Assembly: GCA_047632595.1 (NCBI GenBank)
Contig: JBLIDK010000013.1
Span: 1-43,193, forward strand
DNA from: JBLIDK01 sp047632595
Lineage (GTDB): Bacteria > Bacteroidota > Bacteroidia > Sphingobacteriales > Sphingobacteriaceae
Length of the DNA stretch: 43,193 bases
Reading direction: 5' to 3'
Below, one piece after another: positions 1-8,128 of this stretch. Both the position numbers and the translations under genes were made by a program. How positions within the stretch are numbered: position 1 is the stretch's first letter; the number at the start of each line of letters is the position of its first letter. The notes below the pieces were generated by a model. The model made no database searches. It had not been told where the DNA came from and saw nothing but the letters and a program-made list of their open reading frames with translations.

Positions 1-244
1 TGCTTGGCTTGTTATAGTTAGTAATGTACTTTACCTGAATATTTGTGTTTTCTAGGAAGTCGTTTTTAGAAGATTTATCAACAAACTCACGAGGAATTAT
101 TGCCGGATATTGTTGTGTCCAAGATACAATATGAACATTCACACCATCAATTACATCAAAAGCTTTAGCTAAGGAGGTGTTGTAATTAGATATTCCGCCT
201 TTAAACTTTGGTCCAGGACCAAAGCACACTACATTACTAGACAT
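1..244 (-). CDS. Glycosyltransferase (GT4-like), N-terminal part only
   Basis: Only the first 81 codons lie in the window; the gene runs off the left edge. The start reads MSSNVVCFGPGPKFKGGISNYN. A beta strand followed by a glycine-rich loop and GGISNYN is the typical N-terminal acceptor-side motif of GT-B fold glycosyltransferases that use nucleotide sugars for polysaccharide or lipid-linked glycan synthesis in the cytoplasm. The ATG overlaps the end of the upstream epimerase gene by 8 bases (the TAG lies inside ATGTCTAG), so the two are probably translationally coupled. The assignment to a glycosyltransferase rests on this short N-terminus and its sugar-gene neighbour; the exact sugar cannot be told. 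Confidence 0.6.
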   Translation of the reverse strand, partial: MSSNVVCFGPGPKFKGGISNYNTSLAKAFDVIDGVNVHIVSWTQQYPAIIPREFVDKSSKNDFLENTNIQVKYITNYNKPS

Positions 245-1289
245 TTAACGCTTTTTTAACCGCCTCATCATATACTCTTCGCATTCCTTCTCTTGTAGAA
301 ATTTTGGCTTCCCAGCCTAATGTCGCTTTAACAAAAGTCATGTCACAATACCTACTATAAACTCCAACAGGCTTATCTAATAGTTGCTTTATTGTTGGTT
401 TATAGCCAGCAAACTCGCAGAATAACTCAATAATTTCTCTGAAACTGGTCAATTTGCCCATTCCTATATTTACCGCTGTACCGTCGTTTATTTTATCTAA
501 AGCTTCGAAAATACAGTCAATTACATCATCAATATGAACAAAATCTCTACCTTGATATCCAGTTCCCCAAACTTCAAATGGATCTTCTTTTCTTGCGGCT
601 CTTGCAGCAATTGCAGGAACAGGGTATGTTAAATCTTGATCTTCACCGTAGCCAGAGAAAGGTCTAATACAGGCTACAGAAACTCCGTAATGCTTAGCTG
701 CAATGTGTGCTAAATATTCACCTGTTAATTTACTCCACCCGTAGGTCATATCAGGTTCACCCATTTTCTTAAAATTGATGTCACTTTCTGAAAGAGCAAT
801 TGCATCACTTTCTGTTTGTAGGTCGATAGGATAAGCTGCGCTTGAGCTAGGATATAATACTCTAGAAGGTTTGTGTCTACAAATCCAATAGAAGAATTCA
901 GCATCAATGGAAAGGTCTAAAGCAACCATCATAGGGTCACCATCAATTTTTGCTCTACCACCAACAATTGCAGCAAAATGGAATACATCTGCAAAGGTTC
1001 CAATTTTGAGATCTAGAATGTCATCAAAATAAGTCTCGTTAGTTGTAAGATTTCTTAAGGTATTTCTGAAATCATCTTTAATGAATATAATTCGTTCATC
1101 AAGACCGTAAAATTCAATGTTTTCTCCTTTTTTTGAGTTTAAGGGTACCTCTAACCAAGTTGAAGGGTGAGTACCAACACTTAAATCATCAATAAAAATC
1201 ACACGGTCTTTAGTTGTTTTTAAAAGGCGTTTTACCATGTTACGACCAACAAAACCGCAACCTCCAGAAACTAAATGAGTCTTCATCAA
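237..1289 (-). CDS. NAD-dependent epimerase/dehydratase (extended SDR), sugar nucleotide
   Basis: A 350-residue extended short-chain dehydrogenase. The Rossmann motif GGCGFVGRNM lies at about residues 9-18 and the catalytic YGWSK (YxxxK) at about residue 183, preceded by SSSAAYP, which supplies the catalytic Ser. Such enzymes act on nucleotide sugars (4-epimerase, 4,6-dehydratase or reductase) in the cytoplasm. Length and motifs are normal for the family and nothing is missing. It overlaps the following glycosyltransferase gene by 8 bases, which places both in a polysaccharide or LPS sugar pathway. The substrate cannot be fixed by eye; UDP-glucose 4-epimerase-like or GDP-mannose-derived activities are both possible. 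Confidence 0.85.
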   Translation of the reverse strand: MMKTHLVSGGCGFVGRNMVKRLLKTTKDRVIFIDDLSVGTHPSTWLEVPLNSKKGENIEFYGLDERIIFIKDDFRNTLRNLTTNETYFDDILDLKIGTFADVFHFAAIVGGRAKIDGDPMMVALDLSIDAEFFYWICRHKPSRVLYPSSSAAYPIDLQTESDAIALSESDINFKKMGEPDMTYGWSKLTGEYLAHIAAKHYGVSVACIRPFSGYGEDQDLTYPVPAIAARAARKEDPFEVWGTGYQGRDFVHIDDVIDCIFEALDKINDGTAVNIGMGKLTSFREIIELFCEFAGYKPTIKQLLDKPVGVYSRYCDMTFVKATLGWEAKISTREGMRRVYDEAVKKALNV

Positions 1290-1313
1290 TTTATTTTATT
1301 TTTATGCAAAGCA

Positions 1314-1342
1314 CAAATTTAACAGAACTCAATGGATACAAA
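1314..1342 (-). promoter_or_regulatory. Putative Bacteroidota-type promoter for the epimerase operon
   Basis: On the minus strand a TAAATTTG (matches TAnnTTTG, the -7 box; positions 1321-1314) is preceded, 17 bases upstream, by TTTG (1342-1339), the -33 box. It lies about 25 bases before the epimerase ATG. The spacing is at the short end of the known range. It was found by eye only. Confidence 0.45.
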
Positions 1343-1366
1343 CGATTTTAAGCGGAAAAATGTGAA

Positions 1367-1552
1367 TTATTTCACAGCTTTTTGTAGTCCAGGGATTTTT
1401 GTGCTAGAAGCAGGTACATCAACACGGAATAAAGTGTTTTGAATTATGTCTTCAACGGGATTGTAAATAACTATGGCAAGCATGTGCTTTTCTTCGTTAC
1501 TGAAGGTTTTAATTGTCATTTTGCCTAATTCGTTTGATTCAACTGGTTTCAT
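1367..1552 (-). CDS. Small hypothetical protein, 61 residues
   Basis: Not recognised. The ORF sits 26 bases downstream of the ABC-F gene on the same strand and would be cotranscribed with it. The sequence has balanced protein-like composition, no signal peptide and no membrane segment; its middle (MLAIVIYNPVEDII) is hydrophobic with beta character. An internal Met at residue 12 (MTIKTFSNEEK) is an alternative start. No ribosome binding site is obvious, which is normal in this phylum. It could still be a chance ORF. Confidence 0.4.
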   Translation of the reverse strand: MKPVESNELGKMTIKTFSNEEKHMLAIVIYNPVEDIIQNTLFRVDVPASSTKIPGLQKAVK

Positions 1553-1578
1553 GACACTGCTGTGGCAATAAGAGGTTA

Positions 1579-3552
1579 TTAGGCTTCCCCAAATTCGTTT
1601 TTAAAGTCCATTTTTACTGCTTCATGGGCCTCAACTTGCTTCTCCCATTCTGTCATAACTTTCTCTAAACTAGAAGATAAATTAGCATGTTCCATGTTTG
1701 TTTTTCTTGCCTCATCTGGATTTTTAAAGAAATCTGGCTCTTGCATTTTTATTTCAAGTTCTCGAATGTTTTTTTCGAACTTTTCTATCGATTTTTCTGA
1801 ATCTTCAATTAATTTTTTTGCTTTTCTTATGTTTTTCTGAAATTCTTTTCTTTGTTGGTAGTTGTTTTTCGAATTTCCATCTTTAGAAACGATTACAGTA
1901 TCAGTTGTATTTCTTGAAGATTCGTACGTTCTAAAAGTTTCTATTTGGTGATGTTTCAGGAATTCATCAACTGGCCCAATGTGCTTTCTTATCTTTTTAT
2001 TGTTAAACTCAAATGTTTTATTAGTTAAGCCTTTTAAGAAATCTCTATCGTGTGAAACGAGAATTAAGGTTCCTGAAAACTTTTGAAGTGCATTTTTTAG
2101 TACTTCTTTAGCACTTATGTCTAAATGGTTTGTAGGCTCATCCAGTATCAATAAGTTATAAGGCGTAAGCAGAAGTCTAGCTAGAGCCAATCGAGATTTT
2201 TCACCACCACTTAGTACCTTAACTTTCTTATTTATGTCGTCTGGACCAAAAAGGAAGGCGCCTAAAAGTGTTCGAATGGCAGTTTCCTTACCCATGTCAC
2301 CAGAAGCTTGATTTGCAATGGTGTCATAAACAGAAACAGATTCGTCTAATGATTTTTCTTGAATCTGGGCATAGTATCCAACTGAAACGTTATGGCCAAG
2401 GGTTAGTTCACCATCATAGTCACATTGATCCATAATCATTCTAACTAAAGTGGTTTTACCTTGTCCGTTCTTGCCAACAAAAGCTACTCTATCGCCACGT
2501 TCAATTTCAAACTGAAGATTTTTTAAGATTAAGTTTTCGCCATAATACTTGGTTAAATCATCGCCATGGGCAACTACTTTGCCAGATCTAGGTGCATCAG
2601 GAAAAACGAAGCTTATTTTTTTGTCATCCAGCTCATCAAATTCAACTCGTTCAATTTTATCTAATTGTTTTAATTTTGACTTCGCTTGACGTGCTTTTGA
2701 CGCCTTAGCCTTGAATCGTTCAATAAATTTTTCCTGTTCTGCAATTTGCTTCGCTTGATTTTTGAACGTTGAAATTTGTTGTTCATAACGCTCTTCTCGT
2801 AATATTAAAAAGGGAGAGTAGGCTACTTTGTAATCGTATAGTTTCCCAAATACAAGCTCAATGGTTCTATTTGTAATGTTATCTAAAAATTCCTTATCGT
2901 GACTTACCATCATTACAGCACCTGGGTAATTTTTAAGGAAATCTTCTAGCCAAAGTATAGAATCTATATCAAGGTGGTTAGTGGGTTCATCTAAAAGAAG
3001 TAGATTGTGTTTTTTAAGAAGAAGTTTGGCCAGTTCAACACGCATTTGCCAACCACCACTAAATTCATTCATTGGGCGAACTAAATCGCTGTCGGCAAAA
3101 CCTAAACCTTTTAATACTCTTTCAACATCTCCCTCTGCTTTATTAGTACTTAACATACCAACTCTATTTAAAACTCTGTCGTGTTCATCAAGTAGTTTTA
3201 GGTAGGTTTCCGACTCGTATTCTGTAGAATCAGCAATTTCAGTATTTATATCTGCAAGTCTTTTTTCAAGGTCCATAGCCTCTTGAAAAGCTTTCATAGT
3301 TTCATCTTTAACTGAATCGGTTGAGCTACTTTTTATTTCTTGAGGAAGATAACCAACAGAACAATTTTCAGGAACGACTACTTCACCAGATGTTGGCTTA
3401 TCATCTTCTGCAATTATTTTTAGCATGGTACTTTTCCCCACACCATTTTTTCCTACAAGACCAATTCGATCTTTAGGATTTACAATAAATGATAGGCTGT
3501 CGAATAGGGTTTTGCCAGAAAATTCAACAGTTAGATTTGAAACTTGAACCAT
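1579..3552 (-). CDS. ABC-F family ATPase (Uup/YdiF type)
   Basis: A 657-residue soluble protein with two ABC ATPase domains in tandem and no membrane segments. Domain 1 has Walker A GKNGVGKST (residues 34-42), signature FSGGWQMRVELAK and Walker B LLLLDEPTNHLD. Domain 2 has Walker A GKNGQGKTT, signature LSGGEKSRLALAR and Walker B LLILDEPTNHLD. The charged linker between them, rich in Lys, Glu and Gln, is the ABC-F interdomain arm that enters the ribosomal E site. The C-terminal 90 or so residues form a Lys/Glu-rich coiled coil, as in Uup and YdiF. Members bind ribosomes and help translation past stalls; some give antibiotic resistance, but nothing here indicates that. Confidence 0.93.
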   Translation of the reverse strand: MVQVSNLTVEFSGKTLFDSLSFIVNPKDRIGLVGKNGVGKSTMLKIIAEDDKPTSGEVVVPENCSVGYLPQEIKSSSTDSVKDETMKAFQEAMDLEKRLADINTEIADSTEYESETYLKLLDEHDRVLNRVGMLSTNKAEGDVERVLKGLGFADSDLVRPMNEFSGGWQMRVELAKLLLKKHNLLLLDEPTNHLDIDSILWLEDFLKNYPGAVMMVSHDKEFLDNITNRTIELVFGKLYDYKVAYSPFLILREERYEQQISTFKNQAKQIAEQEKFIERFKAKASKARQAKSKLKQLDKIERVEFDELDDKKISFVFPDAPRSGKVVAHGDDLTKYYGENLILKNLQFEIERGDRVAFVGKNGQGKTTLVRMIMDQCDYDGELTLGHNVSVGYYAQIQEKSLDESVSVYDTIANQASGDMGKETAIRTLLGAFLFGPDDINKKVKVLSGGEKSRLALARLLLTPYNLLILDEPTNHLDISAKEVLKNALQKFSGTLILVSHDRDFLKGLTNKTFEFNNKKIRKHIGPVDEFLKHHQIETFRTYESSRNTTDTVIVSKDGNSKNNYQQRKEFQKNIRKAKKLIEDSEKSIEKFEKNIRELEIKMQEPDFFKNPDEARKTNMEHANLSSSLEKVMTEWEKQVEAHEAVKMDFKNEFGEA

Positions 3553-3556
3553 AGCT

Positions 3557-3564
3557 CAAAGATA
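3557..3564 (-). promoter_or_regulatory. Putative -7 element of the ABC-F gene, possibly leaderless
   Basis: TATCTTTG on the minus strand matches TAnnTTTG and ends only 4 bases before the ATG at 3552. If used, transcription would begin at or next to the start codon. No good -33 TTTG is seen at the usual distance, so support is modest. Confidence 0.35.
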
Positions 3565-3603
3565 CAGTGCATTATCTCAAAAACTGATTTGAATAGGAAT
3601 CTT

Positions 3604-4653
3604 TTACGGAATAATTATTTTATGTGTTTCTTTTTGCCCATTATCATCAAGGATGGCCACAACATAGTTTCCTGAAGAAAGGCCAGAAACACCAAATCCG
3701 CCAGAATAAATTAAATCTTTAATTCTATAAATTTCTTGTCCTAATGAATTAAAAAGTATGGCCTCGTATTTTTCACTTGGATTAATGGAGTGAATACTAA
3801 TTAACTGTGATTCTATATCAAACATCACATTTACTGGAAGATTGTTTTGTTTATTGTCTGATATTCCTAAGGCAATATTAAAAAACTGCTCTTTCGATTT
3901 TTCGCCACAGGTGTTTGATACAGTTAGTTTTGCAAAAAACACACCACCTTTCGTATACGTATGTATTGGATTTTGCTCAGTTGAAATGTTATCATCACCA
4001 AAATCCCAAAAATGAGTACCCTCGTCTATATTAGCAGATAGATCTGTAAATCGTACTTCATTACCCACAACTATATACGAGAAATCGGGAATGGGAAGAT
4101 TATTTCCAGGAATAATTTCAATGCTGTCATATGCAGTGTTGAACGGAGCTGTAGCACAATTGCCACCAACTGCAAAAGTTATTGAATCAATTGGTCCAGA
4201 ATAGTCAACTGTAAATGTTTCGTTAAAGAAATCTAATTCTCCAGCCACATTATGCACCATTTGGTCATTTATAACAAAAACTCTATTTGGAAGAAGACAA
4301 CCTGCTTGAAATAGATCGTCAAAATTTGTTCCTCCGCATCCATCTGCTCGCTCAGGTCCATCTTCAGATGTTCTCCATTTAACAGTTATTCTATAATCTC
4401 CATCTGGTAGGTTGAATTCTCGTTTTCTTAATGCAGCTTCAAAATAGGAGACTACACTTATTGTATCCTCAGTACCAGAATTGCCAAATACTGCGCCTGC
4501 AGCAAAAGCACAGGTTCCAGCGAGTCCATATGGTAGTAGCATTTGTTCCCAATCGCTAGAGCCGTTAAAGCCTTCTGAAAATAGCACACAATCTTGTGCC
4601 CAAGATTGAAATAGAAAAGTAAGTAAAGTAAAAGTTAAGATGAATTTTTTCAT
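3604..4653 (-). CDS. Secreted PKD-domain protein with T9SS type A sorting domain
   Basis: 349 residues. The signal peptide ends at SWAQ (residue 20). Residues 21-185 form a beta-rich region with several Cys, possibly a carbohydrate-binding jelly roll. A PKD domain follows at about 188-262, with the hallmark HFWDFGDDNISTEQNPIHTY. The final 75 residues (LFNSLGQEIYRI, SGLSSGNYVVAI, ending KIIIP) are a T9SS type A C-terminal sorting domain, which directs transport across the outer membrane and attachment to the surface. It is the first of several such genes on this strand. The ligand is unknown. Confidence 0.85.
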   Translation of the reverse strand: MKKFILTFTLLTFLFQSWAQDCVLFSEGFNGSSDWEQMLLPYGLAGTCAFAAGAVFGNSGTEDTISVVSYFEAALRKREFNLPDGDYRITVKWRTSEDGPERADGCGGTNFDDLFQAGCLLPNRVFVINDQMVHNVAGELDFFNETFTVDYSGPIDSITFAVGGNCATAPFNTAYDSIEIIPGNNLPIPDFSYIVVGNEVRFTDLSANIDEGTHFWDFGDDNISTEQNPIHTYTKGGVFFAKLTVSNTCGEKSKEQFFNIALGISDNKQNNLPVNVMFDIESQLISIHSINPSEKYEAILFNSLGQEIYRIKDLIYSGGFGVSGLSSGNYVVAILDDNGQKETHKIIIP

Positions 4654-4695
4654 AGTATTAATAAGTAATCTTTAAAAATAATGATTCTCCTATCA

Positions 4696-4734
4696 ATAAA
4701 AAAACCTTGCATCCATTATTTTGGATACAAGGTT
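4696..4734 (-). terminator. Rho-independent terminator after the 840-residue PKD gene
   Basis: The arms AACCTTG-ATCC and GGAT-CAAGGTT (4703-4714 and 4723-4734) form a 12-position stem with one mismatch around an 8-base AT loop. On the minus strand the stem is followed by a run of seven T (4704-4698). It lies 25 bases after the stop at 4759. Confidence 0.8.
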
Positions 4735-4758
4735 CATGTTGTTGAATTATTTTATAGG

Positions 4759-7281
4759 CTATTGTAGAATAATTCTTCCATTGGCTTGTTGTGTTTCACT
4801 GTATAATTTATACACATATAAACCGTTTTTGAGTCCATTTCTGTTTAAAACGATGTGATTTACTTGATTAACAGATTGGTTAATTAACACTCTACCATTT
4901 AAATCAAGAACTTCGAGAGTAAAAGATTCATCTAATGGATTATCAAATTCAATAACTGCTTCATTATAAATAGGCATTGGATATACTTTAACATCAATAC
5001 TATTTAAGTCTGAATTTGATATTGAACTAGTTGGATCATTACCAACAGTGCTTAAAGTGGTATTAGTTATGATAGGTTCATTAAAATCAAAATAGATATA
5101 AGCCGTATTCTCAATTTTATCACCTTGTACTAATCCTGCTTTAGGCTCAATTATATAAGTAATAAAACCATGACTTAATACTTCATTTATATTGCTATCA
5201 GCTAGTAATATATCATTGAAATAGAATTTCACTTCATTGTTTTCACCAATAACCACATCATACGGGTGACTACTTGCAATTACATCTAAAGTTGATAATT
5301 CTAGATTTGAAGAAATAGGATCTTCTATTCTAATATTGAAAGCAGTGTCAGTACCAGTATTTTGAAATCGAATTGTATACGTCAGAAATTCAGGACTAAG
5401 ACCTATATAGTTTTGATCACCGGTTCCTAAAGGCAGAACTATTTTATCATTTGGATCATAAGACCCAGAAATAACATCATAGTTTATTGCATAATTGTTT
5501 AGTGGCACAAAATCTTCTTCGGGAGAAATTGTTGCAACGGTTCTGATTGTGTCACCAAGTGTGGCAAATGAATCTACTCGACAAACAACTTTTATTGATC
5601 TAAATTCCCCTGGAAGTAGATTGTTATAATTCCATTTAACCAATCTTGTTTTTGGGTTGTTTGTAGTCTGAGTTGGATTAGTGAACAAGAATTTAAGTTC
5701 ATTGTCGTAAACAAATTTAATTTCACCACTTACTTCTTGGTTGCCTCTATTTCTGTAATGTATAACATACTCTTTCAAGAAACCTGGTCTTGTTTTACCA
5801 ATAGAAATTATGTTTATTCCTACTTCAGTAGTCTTCGTTTGGGCAAAAAGACCAAAGTTAAAATTTCCTTTGCACTGACCTTTAGCTGTAAACTCAACGC
5901 TATAATCTTTTCGAAGAGTAGGTTCAGTTTGAAGCCAGTGTTCTCTATGAAGAACTTCTACTTCATAAACTGTTTTGAATGGAAGGTACATTTTGTAGAA
6001 TCCATCTGTATTTGTTTTAACTAGGTGCTTACCTGGATTAATTTGAACATTTTTTCCTTCAAGACCATTATCTGCACCATCTTTTGTGCCATTTCCATCT
6101 TTATCATTATAAACATATCCGAAAACACAAACTAATGAGTCTTTAGGGATTCCATTTACAATAACTGTTTCACAAAAAGTATCAGCACATGAATCCATTT
6201 GAGAATCATCTGGAGTAAATATTGTTAAACAAACAATGTAATGACCAGGGTTTGGGTATTCAACAACTGGATTTAGAGCAGTAGATGTTCTTCCATCGCC
6301 AAAATTCCATTTCCAATTTGTTGAACCGTTTTTTGGGAATGATTTATTTACATAAGTAATTTTATTTCCATTTTGCGAATATTCAAAATTTGCTTTACAA
6401 GCAGGAACCGATATTTCAACAGTATCGCAATAAGTAGATTTACAGGTATCTGCATCTTTAATTGCAGTTACTTCTAAACAAACAATATATTTTCCGCCAG
6501 CTGGATAAGTATAAGTAGGGTTTTTAGCTGTTGATATTGGACTACGGTCACCAAAGTCCCATATATAAGAAACAGTACTATTAGCAGCAGTGATTGAACT
6601 ATTGGTAAAAAATGCCTTTTTTTCAACTGTGCTATATTGGAAATAGGCTTTACACTCATTCGTGTTTTCTGCTTCAGTTTCAACTACAACAGTATCACAA
6701 TATGTTTGAAAGCACGTGTCAAAACCACTACCAACTTTGTAATTTTTAATCTCTAGACAAACTATAAAATCTTGATTGAAACTATATGTATGGATAGGGT
6801 GTTGGTCGGTGGAAGTTGAACCATCGCCAAAATTCCAATTGTATTCAGTTTGATAATCTTGAGTAGTGTTTGATTCTCCAGTAAAGTAGAATTGAAACTT
6901 TCGTTTTACATTAGTGTCTTCAATAGCGATAAAGCTAGACTGGGATAAACATTCGTTAGCAGGATCTTGCAAATTAATTGTATCACTTACAAACGAATAA
7001 CATGTATCGGTTAAACCGGGAACTACTGTTTTAATTGATAACTGCACTATGTGATCACCTGGAGTGATAAACGTATGTATTGGGTTTTGCAAGTTGCTTT
7101 TTGTACCATCCCCCCAAAATGTCCAAGAGTAAAAAGTAGTGTCAAATAAATTTTTGGAAGAATCAACAAATTGAACTTCCAGACCTTGAACGTTGTAGCT
7201 AAAATTTGCTTCACAACCTCCTCCAGCTCTCACACCTAGTGTAATTGCCAAGAATAGTATTATTGTACTTAATATTTTCAT
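4759..7281 (-). CDS. Large secreted protein: four PKD domains, SdrD_B-like, DUF11/DUF7619-like, T9SS sorting domain
   Basis: 840 residues. The signal peptide ends near residue 20 (GVRAGGG). Four PKD units follow at about 23-105, 112-200, 209-292 and 294-378, each with a W-F-GDG/GDR motif (WNFGDGSTSTDQHPIHTY, WDFGDRSPISTAKNPTYTY). Paired Cys recur in all four. Next is an SdrD_B-like domain (VFGYVYNDKDGNGTKDGADN, about 384-470). A long conserved-repeat region carries SGSYDPNDKIV, typical of DUF7619 regions of T9SS proteins. A type A sorting domain ends the protein. A surface structural or adhesive role is likely; no catalytic motif is visible. It lies directly downstream of the beta-barrel signalling gene. 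Confidence 0.87.
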   Translation of the reverse strand: MKILSTIILFLAITLGVRAGGGCEANFSYNVQGLEVQFVDSSKNLFDTTFYSWTFWGDGTKSNLQNPIHTFITPGDHIVQLSIKTVVPGLTDTCYSFVSDTINLQDPANECLSQSSFIAIEDTNVKRKFQFYFTGESNTTQDYQTEYNWNFGDGSTSTDQHPIHTYSFNQDFIVCLEIKNYKVGSGFDTCFQTYCDTVVVETEAENTNECKAYFQYSTVEKKAFFTNSSITAANSTVSYIWDFGDRSPISTAKNPTYTYPAGGKYIVCLEVTAIKDADTCKSTYCDTVEISVPACKANFEYSQNGNKITYVNKSFPKNGSTNWKWNFGDGRTSTALNPVVEYPNPGHYIVCLTIFTPDDSQMDSCADTFCETVIVNGIPKDSLVCVFGYVYNDKDGNGTKDGADNGLEGKNVQINPGKHLVKTNTDGFYKMYLPFKTVYEVEVLHREHWLQTEPTLRKDYSVEFTAKGQCKGNFNFGLFAQTKTTEVGINIISIGKTRPGFLKEYVIHYRNRGNQEVSGEIKFVYDNELKFLFTNPTQTTNNPKTRLVKWNYNNLLPGEFRSIKVVCRVDSFATLGDTIRTVATISPEEDFVPLNNYAINYDVISGSYDPNDKIVLPLGTGDQNYIGLSPEFLTYTIRFQNTGTDTAFNIRIEDPISSNLELSTLDVIASSHPYDVVIGENNEVKFYFNDILLADSNINEVLSHGFITYIIEPKAGLVQGDKIENTAYIYFDFNEPIITNTTLSTVGNDPTSSISNSDLNSIDVKVYPMPIYNEAVIEFDNPLDESFTLEVLDLNGRVLINQSVNQVNHIVLNRNGLKNGLYVYKLYSETQQANGRIILQ

Positions 7282-7384
7282 GATTGAGTATTTATGTTTT
7301 TAGTTTATTTGGTGTTTTGATTGTACAAGTATTAGGAGGGTTGCCTATAAATTTAAAAATAATCTAAACTACATTGCTAACTAG

Positions 7385-8119
7385 TTAAAAATTAACGGAA
7401 GCGCCAAATCCTAAAGACAAATTATAATGTCTAGAAACCACATTACTGTTAGTAGTATTTGCTCCAGTAACTTGGTAAGTCATTAATGGGTTCATCATAA
7501 TACCTAATTCATCTGTAATTTGAAATACGATTGCACAACTTAAAATTGCATCAACACTAATTTTTCCTATTAAATTTTCTGTTAAAACGGTTAAGTCTTC
7601 CGAGTTTTCGCTTACTGTATTTCCTTTAACCTTATATAAATAAGAAAGACCTAAGCCAAAGCCGGGTCTAAAGGCTACAGGTTTTCTAGTTTTATTAAAA
7701 CTAAACATTACAGGTAATGTGAGAGAGGAATACGTGTTTTTATCCTGATTTATAAAGGAAATAGTATCGCCAAATTCATTTACTTGTTTTAATATGTAAT
7801 GAGATTGTTCTCCGTATTTGTTATGTAATAGTCCATACTGAAAAGAAAGTTTTTTGTTTATAGGAACATCAACTATAATACCCAAGCGGCTTCCTTTTAA
7901 GCTGCTTTCATAAGTGTTACGAGTGGAAATGTACGTTGAGTCTGAACCATGAAGCGATCTAAACGATTGGGCGGGACTGTAAAAAGCACTGATATTAAAC
8001 TTGCTATAACCTCGAAATTCCACAGGGTATTGATAAGCTGGTGGCTCAACAATTACTGCGAATTTTTTTTTTTTCTTCTTCGTTTCAGGCTCAGTTGTTG
8101 AGTTTTCTTCTGTTTCTAC
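7385..8119 (-). CDS. Outer-membrane beta-barrel domain, reached by frameshift from the membrane-anchored PKD gene
   Basis: The reading frame encodes a Lys-rich linker (VETEENSTTEPET, then six Lys), then FAVIVEPPAYQYP and a barrel of about 200 residues with alternating aromatic and polar strands ending in GFGASVNF, a normal outer-membrane C-terminus ending in Phe. There is no signal peptide and no ATG start; the only independent start would be a GTG at 8023. The frame opens exactly where the preceding ORF stops, one base back. In related Bacteroidota, ECF sigma genes are followed by one protein with a cytoplasmic N-terminus, one TM helix, a linker and a C-terminal barrel. This is therefore probably the C-terminal half of a split or frameshifted protein of about 587 residues. 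Confidence 0.7.
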   Translation of the reverse strand, partial: VETEENSTTEPETKKKKKKFAVIVEPPAYQYPVEFRGYSKFNISAFYSPAQSFRSLHGSDSTYISTRNTYESSLKGSRLGIIVDVPINKKLSFQYGLLHNKYGEQSHYILKQVNEFGDTISFINQDKNTYSSLTLPVMFSFNKTRKPVAFRPGFGLGLSYLYKVKGNTVSENSEDLTVLTENLIGKISVDAILSCAIVFQITDELGIMMNPLMTYQVTGANTTNSNVVSRHYNLSLGFGASVNF

Positions 8120-8128
8120 TTTTTTTTT
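8116..8128 (-). promoter_or_regulatory. Candidate -1 frameshift site: A9 run with A AAA AAG heptamer and abutting TAG
   Basis: On the minus strand the 0 frame reads GTA AAA AAA AAG TAG. The last seven bases before the stop are A AAA AAG, in the correct phase for a -1 slip (the heptamer used in E. coli dnaX). After a -1 slip the frame continues GTA GAA ACA into the beta-barrel. A nine-base A run can also slip during transcription. No strong downstream stem is obvious; CTCA-TGAG is a weak 4-bp hairpin. Confidence 0.5.
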
